A program made the translations under genes and the position numbers. A stretch of DNA of 64,000 nucleotides, taken from positions 4,740,228 to 4,804,227 of the forward strand of contig NZ_CP076723.1 of assembly GCF_018986915.1 (NCBI RefSeq), in the 5' to 3' direction. The DNA comes from Geomonas oryzisoli (GTDB taxonomy: Bacteria > Desulfobacterota > Desulfuromonadia > Geobacterales > Geobacteraceae). The notes beneath the pieces are model-generated. The model did not search any database. It was not told the DNA's origin and worked only from the letters and a program-made list of their open reading frames with translations. Shown piece after piece: positions 7,887 through 17,140 of the stretch (position 1 is its first letter; every line of letters starts with the position of its first letter).

Positions 7887-10607
7887 ATGGTGCCCCGCGC
7901 AGGCGCCCATACCCGCCGGGTGTGTGCCTGTGCAGCCCTCGTGCTGCTCGCCCATCTCCGCTTTTCAGCCGCGCTGTCCTTTGCCGCTCCCGCTGCACCG
8001 GGGGAGCCGGTGCCCGACCAGGAGCTGGTGGTCGCACTGGAACTGGACAAGCAAACCCTCACCGATAGCTTCCTGCTCACCGAACGCAACGGAGAGATCT
8101 ACATCCCGGTCTGCTCCCTCGCCGAAACCCTCGCGCTGGCGATTGTCTGCGACAAGGACAGGGCATTCGGCTTCGCACTGGACCAGGCGCGCCCCTTCGT
8201 CATAGACCTCGATGAAGGCTACACCGTCCACGGCAGGGAATCCTTCTCCATCAACGGCGCGGCATTCGTGCAAAAAGGGGAGATCCTGGTGCATTCGGGC
8301 GCGCTGTCGCGGTGGCTACCGGTCGATTTCAACCTGCGCCGGGAAAGCTCGACGCTGGAGCTCAGGGCGCGGGAGCCGCTGCCGCTGCAGGAGGCCAGAA
8401 AGCGCCGTGCCTTCGTGACGCCGAAAGCTGCGGACCAGACCCGGCAGTATCCCGATACCACGGCGCCCAGGCGTGCGGCCGCCGTCCCGACGGCGGACCT
8501 TGCCGCGGAGTTCCTGCAATCATCTGACGGCAACAAGGGCAACCGCAGCAGGATGCTGACCTCGATGAACCTCTCCGGCGACCTCCTCTACATGACTGGG
8601 GAGGCGCACATCCTAACCGAAAACGAAGACCTCAAGCGGCTGGACCTGACCCTGTCCCGGCGCAGTGCTGCCGGTCATCGCATGGGGCCTTTGCGGTTCA
8701 ACCAGGTAGCCCTGGGCTCGAACCAGGCGCCCTACGTGGACGGCATCGGTGTATCGACCAGGCCGATGTACGGCCTCTACCTCTCCAACCGCCCCCTGCT
8801 GGGTGGCGGGAATTTCCTTACCCACGACATACACGGCCAGCTCCCGTCCGGCTGGGACGCCGAGCTCTTTCACAACGGCACGCAGATCCGCTACCAGCCC
8901 CCCACCGCAGAAGGGATGTACCATTTCGTGAACCTGCGCGTCTATTACGGCGTCAACAGCTTCAAGGTGGTGCTGCACGGTCCGTTCGGGGAGCGGCAGG
9001 AGTCGGAGGAGGTATTCGTGTCCGATGCCACCACTCCGAAGGGAGAGTGGCTGTACACCCTTTCGGCGGGGTGGCAGACGGGGCTGACGCAGCACGATGT
9101 CCAGGATGCAGCCGCTGGAGACTCCAACCTTACCTTCACCTCGGATTTCGGCCTGAGCAGCAACCTGACCGGCTCCCTGTTGGCGGTACGGCATGCGGAC
9201 CGCCACGGATCGTCGCTGGAATACCTTGGCGCAGGGGTGCGCACGGCCTGGCGCGCCACCCTGCTGTCGCTGGAGGTGATCCAGATGCTGGCGTCGGGGC
9301 GGGGACTGGAGGGGCAGCTGGTCAGCGTGAAGTCCAGCAGCCGTGACTTCTTCGGCTTGAACCTGGAACTGGTGCAGCGCCTTTTCCACAACTACTACTC
9401 GCCACAGTTCTACTACCGTGATGACCCCCTGCGCACCCTGACCACCGTCAAGGGAAACGCCTCATTCACTCTGCTGGACGACATCCGTGTACCGTACTCG
9501 GTAGAGGTGGGCTTTGGCACCAGGAAATCGGGGGCGCAGGAGACGACGTCGCAGTGGCGCGTGTCCGGTGGTTGGAACGGTTGGAACACCACGCTGCAGG
9601 CTGATCTGTCCCGGCTGCAGGGTAACACCTACGCCACAGGGAAGGCCCAGGTCAGCACCAGGCTGAGCGACTTCAGCGTGAGGGGGGAGGCCGGCTACTT
9701 TTTCCTCCCGGTCGCCAAGGCATCCGGTATCGACGTCAGCGCCGACCTGGAGATTGCCCCGGGGCTGCAGCTGAACTCGGCCTTGTCCCATGCGCCGGCG
9801 GACCGGTTGACCGGGGTGCGGCTCGGGGTGTCCAAGCGTTTGGGGCGGGTGGGATACTCGGTCGCCGGCCATGTAAGCACCGACGGTGCCTACGGCTTCG
9901 ACGTCGGCGTGCGCTCTTCGGTGGCGGAGGTTCCCGCCGGTCGGCTCTTGGCCTCGGCCGAGCCGCTGACCCCCTACGGCATGATCGCTGTTTCCGCAAC
10001 GGTGGCCGAATCTGACGGCAAAAGGACGCCGCTGTCGCGGGCGGATTTCCTCTTGAACGGCAGCCGGGTCCGGGCCATCCCGGACGGCACCGGCGGCCAG
10101 GTCATCGCTTTCCTGCAGCCGGACATTCCCGTCGATGTGACGGTGGACCTGGCATCGATCGAAGACCCCTTCATGGTCCCTGCCGAAGAAGGGTGTCGCA
10201 TCGTGCCCAGGGCCGGCGTGGTGGCCCGGTGCGATTTCACGATGACCACCGGCGGCGAAGTCGACGGGACCGTGACGGTACGCCTGCAGCGAGGAGGAGA
10301 GGCCCCTATCAAGGGGGTGAGGGTGGAACTGGTCGGGGAAGGGGAGCAGCGGGATAGGGCGCAGGCGACGACGCTGTCGGAGGAAAGCGGGTACTACCTT
10401 TTCAAGACGGTGAGGCCCGGCAGGTACCTGGTGCGTATAGCCGCCGACGAGTTGCAGCGGTTGAAGGCGGCCGCCTCGCCCTCACGCGGCGTGACGGTGC
10501 CGCCGGGAGGGGACATGGTCTCAGGCGTCGACTTCATGCTCACACCGGTCGAAGCGGCGCCGGGGAAGATCATCAACGGATCGGGGCCGGTACTGGATAA
10601 GGAGTAG
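7887..10607 (+). CDS. Outer-membrane usher-like protein
   Basis: A 906-residue outer-membrane protein predicted to be the usher of the DUF4402 fibre system. It has a signal peptide (to about residue 30), an N-terminal periplasmic region, a plug/beta-barrel segment with usher-like sequence (AELFHNGTQIRYQPPTAEG and VYYGVNSFKVVLHGPFGER) and many alternating amphipathic strands. The C-terminal region contains a carboxypeptidase-regulatory/SdrD-like beta domain (GTVTVRLQRGGEAPIKGVRVELVGEGE and EESGYYLFKTVRPGRYLVRI). The product differs from classical FimD ushers and fits a divergent usher class. The ATG at 7887 follows the chaperone stop by 3 bases with no good Shine-Dalgarno sequence, so coupling is likely. 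The pathway is chaperone-usher secretion at the outer membrane. Confidence 0.8.
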   Translation: MVPRAGAHTRRVCACAALVLLAHLRFSAALSFAAPAAPGEPVPDQELVVALELDKQTLTDSFLLTERNGEIYIPVCSLAETLALAIVCDKDRAFGFALDQARPFVIDLDEGYTVHGRESFSINGAAFVQKGEILVHSGALSRWLPVDFNLRRESSTLELRAREPLPLQEARKRRAFVTPKAADQTRQYPDTTAPRRAAAVPTADLAAEFLQSSDGNKGNRSRMLTSMNLSGDLLYMTGEAHILTENEDLKRLDLTLSRRSAAGHRMGPLRFNQVALGSNQAPYVDGIGVSTRPMYGLYLSNRPLLGGGNFLTHDIHGQLPSGWDAELFHNGTQIRYQPPTAEGMYHFVNLRVYYGVNSFKVVLHGPFGERQESEEVFVSDATTPKGEWLYTLSAGWQTGLTQHDVQDAAAGDSNLTFTSDFGLSSNLTGSLLAVRHADRHGSSLEYLGAGVRTAWRATLLSLEVIQMLASGRGLEGQLVSVKSSSRDFFGLNLELVQRLFHNYYSPQFYYRDDPLRTLTTVKGNASFTLLDDIRVPYSVEVGFGTRKSGAQETTSQWRVSGGWNGWNTTLQADLSRLQGNTYATGKAQVSTRLSDFSVRGEAGYFFLPVAKASGIDVSADLEIAPGLQLNSALSHAPADRLTGVRLGVSKRLGRVGYSVAGHVSTDGAYGFDVGVRSSVAEVPAGRLLASAEPLTPYGMIAVSATVAESDGKRTPLSRADFLLNGSRVRAIPDGTGGQVIAFLQPDIPVDVTVDLASIEDPFMVPAEEGCRIVPRAGVVARCDFTMTTGGEVDGTVTVRLQRGGEAPIKGVRVELVGEGEQRDRAQATTLSEESGYYLFKTVRPGRYLVRIAADELQRLKAAASPSRGVTVPPGGDMVSGVDFMLTPVEAAPGKIINGSGPVLDKE

Positions 10608-10625
10608 TCCCGGGAGTCGGGCGAC

Positions 10626-10934
10626 TCAGTTCCTGGCTGGCAGAAGGGTCGCTTCCAGCAGTTCGCGCAGCGCCTTGTCCGACCCGGCTTCCCGGTTCAC
10701 GATGGTCTTTCTCTCGCGGCGGGAGATCAGGATGGCGAGGTGCTCGGCGGCTTCGGCGGTGCCCCCGGCGATGGAGGCGGAGAGCTGGCAGAGGATCTGG
10801 ACCGGCAGGCCGTTTCTGAAGCCCTGCACCAGCTTGGCGATCTCGTCGTGGCGCTGCTCGTAGCTCCAGGTCTGATAGACTTCGTCGCCGATGTTGTTCA
10901 ACTTCCCCTGTATGCCGGCCAGCTTGTTCAGCAT
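10626..10934 (-). CDS. Hypothetical protein, 102 aa
   Basis: A small, probably cytosolic and largely helical protein with no family I recognise. It is supported by a strong ribosome-binding site (GGAGAA, correctly spaced) and by its position after the pseudo-rhomboid gene on the same strand. Charged helices (YEQRHDEIAKLVQGFRNG, ISRRERKTIVNREAGSDKALRELLEATLL) suggest an oligomeric helical bundle. Confidence 0.6.
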   Translation of the reverse strand: MLNKLAGIQGKLNNIGDEVYQTWSYEQRHDEIAKLVQGFRNGLPVQILCQLSASIAGGTAEAAEHLAILISRRERKTIVNREAGSDKALRELLEATLLPARN

Positions 10935-10980
10935 CTGCTTCTCCTGTAACGCAGCGGTGCGTGTCCCGCGTGCGGCGTGA

Positions 10981-11766
10981 TCATTTCTTGTGTTCGTGGC
11001 TGAAGATGTGGTCCCTGCAGTAGCCGTACTGGCCGTTGCATTTCGGGCAGTAGCGGAAGTCCATGTCGGGATGGGTCTTCTCGGTGATGCCGCAGGTGGT
11101 GCACTTGTGTACCAGTTCCTTCTCGCGGAACTGGAGTCCGCCGACCTTCTTGGTGATCTGCCTCTTGCCGTGGCGCAGGTTGAGGTAGATGTCGTTGGCG
11201 AAGAAGATCAGGTAGTTGGCGATTGCCGCCAGCACCATGATCCGGGAGGGCCAGCCGCCGACGATGATCTGGTAGGCGTAGCCGAGCCAGGTCAGAAGGG
11301 CCAGCCACTTGATGCGCACCGGGATCACGAAGAAGAGCAGGATCTGGAATTCCGGGAACAGGGTGGCGAAGGCGAGGAAGACCGAGCCGGCGAGAAACGC
11401 GTTGCTGACCGGGTACGCCGGCACCAGGAAGGAAGCGGCGAAGGTGATCAGGCAGCCGAGCACCAGGTAGGCGTTATAGCGGAAGGCGCCCCAGTGCTCC
11501 TCGAGCGTCGAGCCGAGCATGTAGAAGAAATACCAGGCGATCAGGGTGAAGAGAAGGCTGGACTGGGGCGGGTCGAAGGGGATGGTGAAGATGCGCCACC
11601 ACTCCCCGGACAGGAACAGACCGGCGGAGAAGTAGGTCGCCATCCGGTCGAGCTTCCCCGTCATGTACATCAGGTAGAAGAACGACTGTCCCGCGATGAG
11701 GTAGATGGTGAGGTTCGGGATGGCGTAACGGCCGATCTTTCTTTCCAAACGGTCAATAAATTTCAT
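10981..11766 (-). CDS. Rhomboid-like membrane protein (pseudoprotease) with zinc ribbon
   Basis: A 261-residue protein with about six hydrophobic segments and a rhomboid/derlin-like layout, including the L1-like WWRIFTIPF after the first segment. The catalytic GxSG is replaced by LAGSVF, and no histidine occurs in the last membrane segment (ANYLIFFANDIY), so it is probably not a protease. A cytosolic C-terminal tail has two CxxC pairs (CTTC and CPKC) typical of a zinc ribbon. I chose the ATG at 11766, which overlaps the upstream lipoprotein gene by 14 bases; the longer frame to 11832 would lie inside that gene. Likely co-expressed with its neighbours on both sides. Function unknown. Confidence 0.72.
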   Translation of the reverse strand: MKFIDRLERKIGRYAIPNLTIYLIAGQSFFYLMYMTGKLDRMATYFSAGLFLSGEWWRIFTIPFDPPQSSLLFTLIAWYFFYMLGSTLEEHWGAFRYNAYLVLGCLITFAASFLVPAYPVSNAFLAGSVFLAFATLFPEFQILLFFVIPVRIKWLALLTWLGYAYQIIVGGWPSRIMVLAAIANYLIFFANDIYLNLRHGKRQITKKVGGLQFREKELVHKCTTCGITEKTHPDMDFRYCPKCNGQYGYCRDHIFSHEHKK

Positions 11767-12478
11767 GCTGCGGGGCCTGGTCCTTTTGGTCCGTGGTGCT
11801 CTTCGGTGGGGTAACCTGGGGTGCATCCACATCGTCGTAGGCGGGATGAGGACCTTCGGCGGTACGGACCAGCGGTTTCCCTGTGGAGGGAGCAGCGTTC
11901 TCAGGGAACTTCGCCTTCATGATCCGGTCGCGCTCCTCGACGGTGATGATCTTGAGCTGGACCAACTCCTCGATGTCGCGCGGACGGGCGAACTCCACCG
12001 CATAGGCGAAGTCTTCGCTGTCGAAATCGGATCCCGGCTTGTAGGTGCTGCGGACCATCGACTGCATCGGGGTCGGGTTGGCGGTCAGGTACTGGCGCCA
12101 CTCCTCATGCTGCTGCGGGGTCATGCCGTTATGCCACACATGGTGCGCCAACTCGTGCAGTATCACCGAGCGCAGTTGTTCATCGCTGTATTGCTGGAAC
12201 AGGTTACGATAGATGAGCTTGGTGTCCGGGCGGTAGGCGCCAAGGTGGAACTTGACTTCGGCCGGCATCATGACCTCCTCGAAGGAGGCCCCGGAAACGC
12301 GCAGGGTGCTGCGATCAGGGTCGTAGCGGTTGAAAAGAGCTGACAGGAAAAGGTCCTCTTTGGACAGTTTCTTGACGGTGTCGCCCTTACCCCAGCTGAT
12401 GGGGACGTAGGTAGTGGCACAGCCGCCCAGTATCAGCGCCATGATCACGAAAGACAGGTGTTTCAAAAAGCGGTGCAT
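11753..12478 (-). CDS. Lipoprotein with zinc-metallopeptidase HExxH motif
   Basis: A 241-residue predicted lipoprotein. The ATG at 12478 has GGAGGGA upstream and gives the signal peptide MHRFLKHLSFVIMALILGGC with a lipobox cysteine. The mature part contains VILHELAHHVWHNG, an HExxH zinc-binding motif (HELAH), which suggests a membrane-anchored metallopeptidase in the cell envelope. A third zinc ligand cannot be named from sequence alone. The C-terminal 50 residues are polar and Pro-rich. The gene overlaps the start of the rhomboid-like gene. Substrate unknown; a degenerate, non-catalytic member remains possible. Confidence 0.72.
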   Translation of the reverse strand: MHRFLKHLSFVIMALILGGCATTYVPISWGKGDTVKKLSKEDLFLSALFNRYDPDRSTLRVSGASFEEVMMPAEVKFHLGAYRPDTKLIYRNLFQQYSDEQLRSVILHELAHHVWHNGMTPQQHEEWRQYLTANPTPMQSMVRSTYKPGSDFDSEDFAYAVEFARPRDIEELVQLKIITVEERDRIMKAKFPENAAPSTGKPLVRTAEGPHPAYDDVDAPQVTPPKSTTDQKDQAPQHEIY

Positions 12479-12656
12479 TACAATCCCTCCGGGTACGACT
12501 GTCAAAGCCGGCCCGGCAGCAATCTAACATAATTAGAGGCTGCGACGCAACCCAATAGCACGATTTCGGCTGCTCTAATTTTCTCACATGAGCTGAATAA
12601 TATTGATTATTCGTCTCCTCTAACCTAGAATGTGCCACTAAAAACCAAGGGAACCC

Positions 12657-14216
12657 ATGACGCGCGTCCTCCTCATCGCAGACACCCAACGGGTGCAACG
12701 AATCTTCCACCGCATGGCCGAACAGGGACTGCTGCAACTGCAGACGGCGTCGACCCTCGCCCTCGGTGAATTCGAACTCTCCGATTTTTCCCCTGATATC
12801 ACCTTCGTGCAAAGCCGCATCTCCGGATTTTCCGGGGATATCCTGCTGCGCCACCTGGACAAGATGCTCCCTTCCGGGGGGCGCCTGGTGCTGCTCGCCG
12901 GCGACAGCGAAGACGCCGCCCAGGCGGAAAGGCATGGCAGAACCTCACTCGACCTCACCATGGACGATGCGCTGCTGGAACGTTGCGCGGCGGCGCTGCT
13001 GACGGGGGAGCCCCTGCCTGACGTACCGCTCCGGGAGGAGCCGCAGCCGGTCAAAGTGGCTCCGGCCAAAGTGAGAAAAGCCGCTCCCGCCGTCGCGGCA
13101 CAGGAAGAGCCCCCGCAAAGCGTGGTGCGGCCCGAACCGGAACCGGCAGAACTCGAGCAGGCGGCCGCAGCAGAGACCACCCCGGCTGCGGTCGTTGCGT
13201 CTCAGCCGCTGCCTGAGGAACCGGCAGGAGCGGGCGAGTATCCCCCCCTGCGCGTCAGTGGCAAGAGCGCCGCCTCCGCCTTCGAGGAGGTCATGCAGCA
13301 GGCAGAGGCCAAGAGCGCCCCCATGGACGCGGCACTTGCGGAAGTAGAAGACCGCATCGAGGTCAGAGCGGGAGCGCCGAGGCAGGAGTTTTTCGAAGAG
13401 ACCTTGCCGGCCCCCCCCGCGCTGGACGGGGCTGCCAAGGGAGCCGGAGGCTACTACGCCGGCGAGACGGTCGCGGAAGCGCTGCGCCGGGCCGAGCAGA
13501 AGAAGCGGCGCAGCCCCTGGCTGTTCATCGTGCCGGTCCTGGTGGTGGTCGCCATTCCGGTGGCATCGTACCTCGCCGGCCGGCGCTCCGCCCCCGAACA
13601 GGCAACCATGCCGGCCGCAAAGCCGGCCGTGAAACCGGCGCCTGCCCCGGCCGCTCCGAGTGCACCTGCTCCCGCCGCCCCTCAGCATGCTCCCGGTACT
13701 TCTCCCGGCGCTGCTCCGGCACCCTCACAGGCGCTGCCGTCCGCGGCAACGCCCGCCGCGAAGGCCCCCGCTGCCCCTCAGGTTCCGGCTGCGACGCCGC
13801 TGACGCCTCCGGCCGGCAGAGCACAAGGCGCGGCCCCGGCCAAGAGCGCGCCCCGGCGCGGTATGGAGAACCTCCCCGCCATGCTGGAAGGTACCAAGCT
13901 CGATGCCGAGTACGGCAAGAAGCATCCCGGCTGGGTGAGATACCTCGGCATCCGGGCAGAGTACAAGCTGTTCAAGGAGAACAACCTGTACCGCGCGATT
14001 CAGGTCATTCCCGTCCCCGGCGGCACCGTTTCAGACGACCTGTTCAAGAGGGTGCTGCGCCAGTTCGGCGGTGCGGACAGCTATCGCGTCGAGTCGAGCG
14101 CCGCCAAAGGCGATTACCTCGTGGAGCAATGCGCGACGCACGGCCCGGCTGCGCTCACCATCTACCGCAACAAGACCAACAACAAGGTGAAGGCCCTGGT
14201 GGTCTACTACCCCTAA
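12657..14216 (+). CDS. Receiver-like/transmembrane/Pro-Ala-rich protein, function unknown
   Basis: A 519-residue protein with an unusual layout. Residues 1-115 resemble a CheY-type receiver fold (MTRVLLIADTQRVQRIF, then FSGDILLRHLDKMLPSGGRLVLLAGD) but without a clear phospho-acceptor Asp. Residues about 120-280 are acidic and low-complexity. A single membrane segment lies near 283-303 (WLFIVPVLVVVAIPVASYLAG), followed by a Pro/Ala-rich linker of about 100 residues. A conserved-looking C-terminal domain (residues 400-519) would be periplasmic. The topology (N-terminus inside) fits a TonB- or secretion-type bridging protein, but no function can be assigned. It lies 12 bases upstream of the LysM gene, presumably in one operon. 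Confidence 0.65.
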   Translation: MTRVLLIADTQRVQRIFHRMAEQGLLQLQTASTLALGEFELSDFSPDITFVQSRISGFSGDILLRHLDKMLPSGGRLVLLAGDSEDAAQAERHGRTSLDLTMDDALLERCAAALLTGEPLPDVPLREEPQPVKVAPAKVRKAAPAVAAQEEPPQSVVRPEPEPAELEQAAAAETTPAAVVASQPLPEEPAGAGEYPPLRVSGKSAASAFEEVMQQAEAKSAPMDAALAEVEDRIEVRAGAPRQEFFEETLPAPPALDGAAKGAGGYYAGETVAEALRRAEQKKRRSPWLFIVPVLVVVAIPVASYLAGRRSAPEQATMPAAKPAVKPAPAPAAPSAPAPAAPQHAPGTSPGAAPAPSQALPSAATPAAKAPAAPQVPAATPLTPPAGRAQGAAPAKSAPRRGMENLPAMLEGTKLDAEYGKKHPGWVRYLGIRAEYKLFKENNLYRAIQVIPVPGGTVSDDLFKRVLRQFGGADSYRVESSAAKGDYLVEQCATHGPAALTIYRNKTNNKVKALVVYYP

Positions 14217-14228
14217 AAGAGGCGACCG

Positions 14229-15491
14229 ATGATCCCTGCCAACAAGGCGACGCTGCTGCTCGCGCTTTTGTTGATCCCCGCCCGGCTCCACGCCGCGCCC
14301 CCGGAATTCCAGATCGACATCAAGGAGTTGGATCGGCAAAAGCCGGCCGTGGCGCCGAAGCCCGTCCAGAAACCCGCCTCCAAGGAGCACAAGCCGGTGC
14401 CCAAAAAGAAAGAGCCGGCGGCGAAGGCCAAGCCTGAGACCAAAAAGGAGCAGGTCTCTTCCGGCGGGGAGTACGTGCGCTACACCATCAAGCCGGGAGA
14501 CCACATCTTCAAAATCCTGGTCGGGCATTTCGGCATGTCCAACGAGGCTGCCGAGCGGCTCGTTCCCGAGATCATCGAACTCAACGACATCAAGAACATC
14601 AAGACGCTCGAGGTGGGGCGGACCCTGCTGATCCCGGCTGCGGCCCTGCATGGGGCTGAGGCGAAGGCGGCCAGGAAGGAAAAAAAACCTGCTCCGGCAC
14701 CGGCAGAGAAGCCTGCACCTGTGCCGCAACCGGCTCCGACGACGAAGGCCGAACCGGCGCCGAAACTGGCACCGGCACCAGCTCCAGCTCCGCAACCGGC
14801 ACCGAACCCGGCACCTGTTCCTGCTCCGGCTCCTGCTCCGCAACCGGCACCGAAGGCTGAACCGGCACCTGTTCCTGCTCCTGCTCCTGCTCCACAACCG
14901 GCACCGGCACCGGCACCGAAAGCTGAACCGGCACCGGCACCCGCGCATGAATCCCCTCACGCTCCGGCGGCGACGCCGTCAAAGGCGGCACCGTCCGTTC
15001 CGGCCATCCCCGAGGCGACCACGTGGGTCTGCCATGTGAGCCGGCATGATGCCGGCAGCGTCGTCGACTCGGTGCTCAACGCTGTCTCCGCCGCCTGGAG
15101 CCGCAACAAGATCATCCAGTCTCCCGCCGGGGCCGCCATACCCTTTAGCATCAGGGTGGACCGCTACTTCGAGTACAAGGGGAACCGCTACATCGTGAGC
15201 ATCGGGGAGAACGACCCTTATAACTACACGCTGATCAGGATCCTGGAGACCGCCGGGTATCGGGTGCTCATGTTGACCGGGAAGGAAGATTTTCAGACGG
15301 TGACGGAGAGGTTGTTCAAGCTGGTGGGAATCGCGCCCGATTTCGGGACGCATCCTCTGCAGGAGGGGAAGCAGGCGAAGGGGTTCCTGGTCCGGCAGGA
15401 CGACGCTGCCGGGAAGCGTGTCCTGATCACCGATACGGCACCGCCTCCGGGGCACAAGTGGGTGATGCCGGCCGGATGCGGCGCCAAGTAA
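14229..15491 (+). CDS. Secreted LysM-domain protein with Pro/Ala-rich linker
   Basis: A 420-residue exported protein. A signal peptide (MIPANKATLLLALLLIPARLHA) is followed by a basic linker, a LysM-like module at about residues 78-137 (YTIKPGDHIFKILVGHFG through LEVGRTLLIPA), a low-complexity Pro/Ala/Lys region of about 100 residues (DNA around 14690-14945 made of near-repeats), and a C-terminal globular domain of about 150 residues (from TTWVCHVSRHDAGSVVDSVL). LysM modules bind peptidoglycan, so the protein probably anchors to the cell wall while the C-terminal domain acts elsewhere. It starts 12 bases after the preceding gene with AGAGGCGA upstream. Confidence 0.7.
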   Translation: MIPANKATLLLALLLIPARLHAAPPEFQIDIKELDRQKPAVAPKPVQKPASKEHKPVPKKKEPAAKAKPETKKEQVSSGGEYVRYTIKPGDHIFKILVGHFGMSNEAAERLVPEIIELNDIKNIKTLEVGRTLLIPAAALHGAEAKAARKEKKPAPAPAEKPAPVPQPAPTTKAEPAPKLAPAPAPAPQPAPNPAPVPAPAPAPQPAPKAEPAPVPAPAPAPQPAPAPAPKAEPAPAPAHESPHAPAATPSKAAPSVPAIPEATTWVCHVSRHDAGSVVDSVLNAVSAAWSRNKIIQSPAGAAIPFSIRVDRYFEYKGNRYIVSIGENDPYNYTLIRILETAGYRVLMLTGKEDFQTVTERLFKLVGIAPDFGTHPLQEGKQAKGFLVRQDDAAGKRVLITDTAPPPGHKWVMPAGCGAK

Positions 15492-15500
15492 GCACGGAGA

Positions 15501-16220
15501 CTAGGGGATGGGGATTGCCGAGTGCTCCCCGTCCTCGGTGTAGTAACCGATGTTTTCCGGGGACATGGCGTTGCTCTGCGGGGTGGTGGTCGGGGGGAGT
15601 GCGCTCTTCGCGGTGGTTTCGACGGGGGCCGCTTTTTGCTGCAGCACTTCCTTGGGAGTCGGCACCGCTCCCTTCACCTTCTCTTTGAACTCGTCGGTCT
15701 TGCCTTTCGACGCTTCATCCACCCAGCCTTCCACTTTCTGACGCACCAAGGCCTCGAGGTTGTCCTTGAGGGGCCTGTAGTCAGCCTCCTGCCGCAACGG
15801 CTTCACCCGCTGCAACTGATCAAAGACCTTTTTCGAGTAACGGTCACGCTTGTCCGGGGTCTGGCTGTTGTAGCAGCCGATCGCCTTCCAGGTGTAGCCG
15901 TACTTTTCCATACACATGGACAGGATCCAGGCACCGGTCTTCACGCTGTTGCACGGGTCGCCGAGGGAGTTCCAGCGCTGTTTGCCGATGGTGGGAGCCC
16001 AGCTCGAGTTGATCTGCATCAGCCCGAAATCGTAGGTGCCGTTGCTGTTGTGATTGACGGCGGCGGGGTTGAAGTTGGATTCGACTTTGGCGATCGCCCG
16101 CAGGATCTGCGGGTTGATGCCGTATTCTTCACCGGCTTCTTCGAAGCAGAAGGCGGACGCATTAGTTGCCGCTGCGAGCATCAGGGCCGCGGCCGCGTAA
16201 AGCAGTCTGGCTTTACCCAT
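15501..16220 (-). CDS. Lytic transglycosylase (SLT domain), secreted
   Basis: A 239-residue exported peptidoglycan lytic transglycosylase of the SLT family. The signal peptide is MGKARLLYAAAALMLAAATNASA. The catalytic domain shows the family sequence ILRAIAKVESNFNPAAVNHN, with the catalytic Glu in VESNF, then GLMQIN and the later GCYNS. The C-terminal third is an extension without a known domain. Small SLT proteins of this kind accompany secretion or pilus machines, or remodel the wall. It is convergent with the LysM gene (10 bases between stops). Confidence 0.85.
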   Translation of the reverse strand: MGKARLLYAAAALMLAAATNASAFCFEEAGEEYGINPQILRAIAKVESNFNPAAVNHNSNGTYDFGLMQINSSWAPTIGKQRWNSLGDPCNSVKTGAWILSMCMEKYGYTWKAIGCYNSQTPDKRDRYSKKVFDQLQRVKPLRQEADYRPLKDNLEALVRQKVEGWVDEASKGKTDEFKEKVKGAVPTPKEVLQQKAAPVETTAKSALPPTTTPQSNAMSPENIGYYTEDGEHSAIPIP

Positions 16221-16436
16221 TACGGGTTCCTCATCAGGGGGTGTGGGGTCATCCGCCGAAGGAGAGGGTGGCGCGGGCGGATGCCGGCGGGCGGGTACGG
16301 CTGCCGGCCGGAGCGCAATTCCGGTCCATAATACATTTTCCGAAAGGGCATGTCATCTGATAAAGTACCGTTGCCGTCCGAGACGCCCGCAACGGCGGTC
16401 GTGCCTGCCGCGATTTATCATGCAAAGGAGCAGCCG

Positions 16437-17096
16437 ATGAGAATGAATCTGACCGAGCTGGAGATCAGGATCCTGGGGTGCCTGATGGAGAAAGAACTCA
16501 CCACGCCGGAATACTATCCGCTCACCCTGAACGCGCTCGCCGCGGCCTGCAACCAGAAGTCGAACCGGGACCCGGTCATGAGCCTCGCCGAAGCCGACCT
16601 GCAGCGCGGCCTCGAGGCGCTGGGAGCGCGCGGGCTGGCGCGACTGACCACCACCGGGGGGCGGGTCGACAAGTACGTTCACTCCATGGGGGACAAGCTG
16701 GGGCTTGCTGTTCCGGCGCGCGCGGTGCTCGCCGAGCTGATGCTGCGCGGCCCGCAGACGGCGGCGGAGCTGCGCAGCCGCGGCGAACGTATGGCCGAGG
16801 CGGGTGACCTGGCGGCGGTGGAGGACATACTGCTCGCGCTGCAGCAGCACGGCCCGCCGCTGGTGGTGAGATTGCCGCGCCAGCCGGGCCGCAAGGAGGC
16901 GCGCTACGCCCAGGTCTTTGCGGGGATGCCGGAACTGCCGGAGGAGGAGCCGGAGCAGCCGACAACAACTCCGGTGCCGAGGACCCGGCCGGGGAACGAG
17001 CGGCTGGAGCAGCTGGAACAGGAGGTGGGGGGCTTGCGTCAGGAGATCGGGGAGCTGCGCCGGGAGGTGGAGGAGTTGCTGGCGGCGTTCTCGTAA
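16437..17096 (+). CDS. YceH family protein (DUF480)
   Basis: A 219-residue member of the YceH/DUF480 family, predicted to carry two winged-helix domains. The ATG at 16437 is preceded by AAGGAG; the longer frame from 16350 lacks such a signal. Signature sequences are LTELEIRILGCLMEKELTTPEYYPLT and ALAAACNQKSNRDPVM, followed by the second domain LAELMLRGPQTAAELRSRGERM. The C-terminus has a coiled coil (LEQLEQEVGGLRQEIGELRREVEEL). Molecular role not established in the family. Confidence 0.87.
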   Translation: MRMNLTELEIRILGCLMEKELTTPEYYPLTLNALAAACNQKSNRDPVMSLAEADLQRGLEALGARGLARLTTTGGRVDKYVHSMGDKLGLAVPARAVLAELMLRGPQTAAELRSRGERMAEAGDLAAVEDILLALQQHGPPLVVRLPRQPGRKEARYAQVFAGMPELPEEEPEQPTTTPVPRTRPGNERLEQLEQEVGGLRQEIGELRREVEELLAAFS

Positions 17097-17140
17097 GGGG
17101 GCAGAGGGTGGGCCAAGGCAAATCCCCCCTGTCCGAAGGA

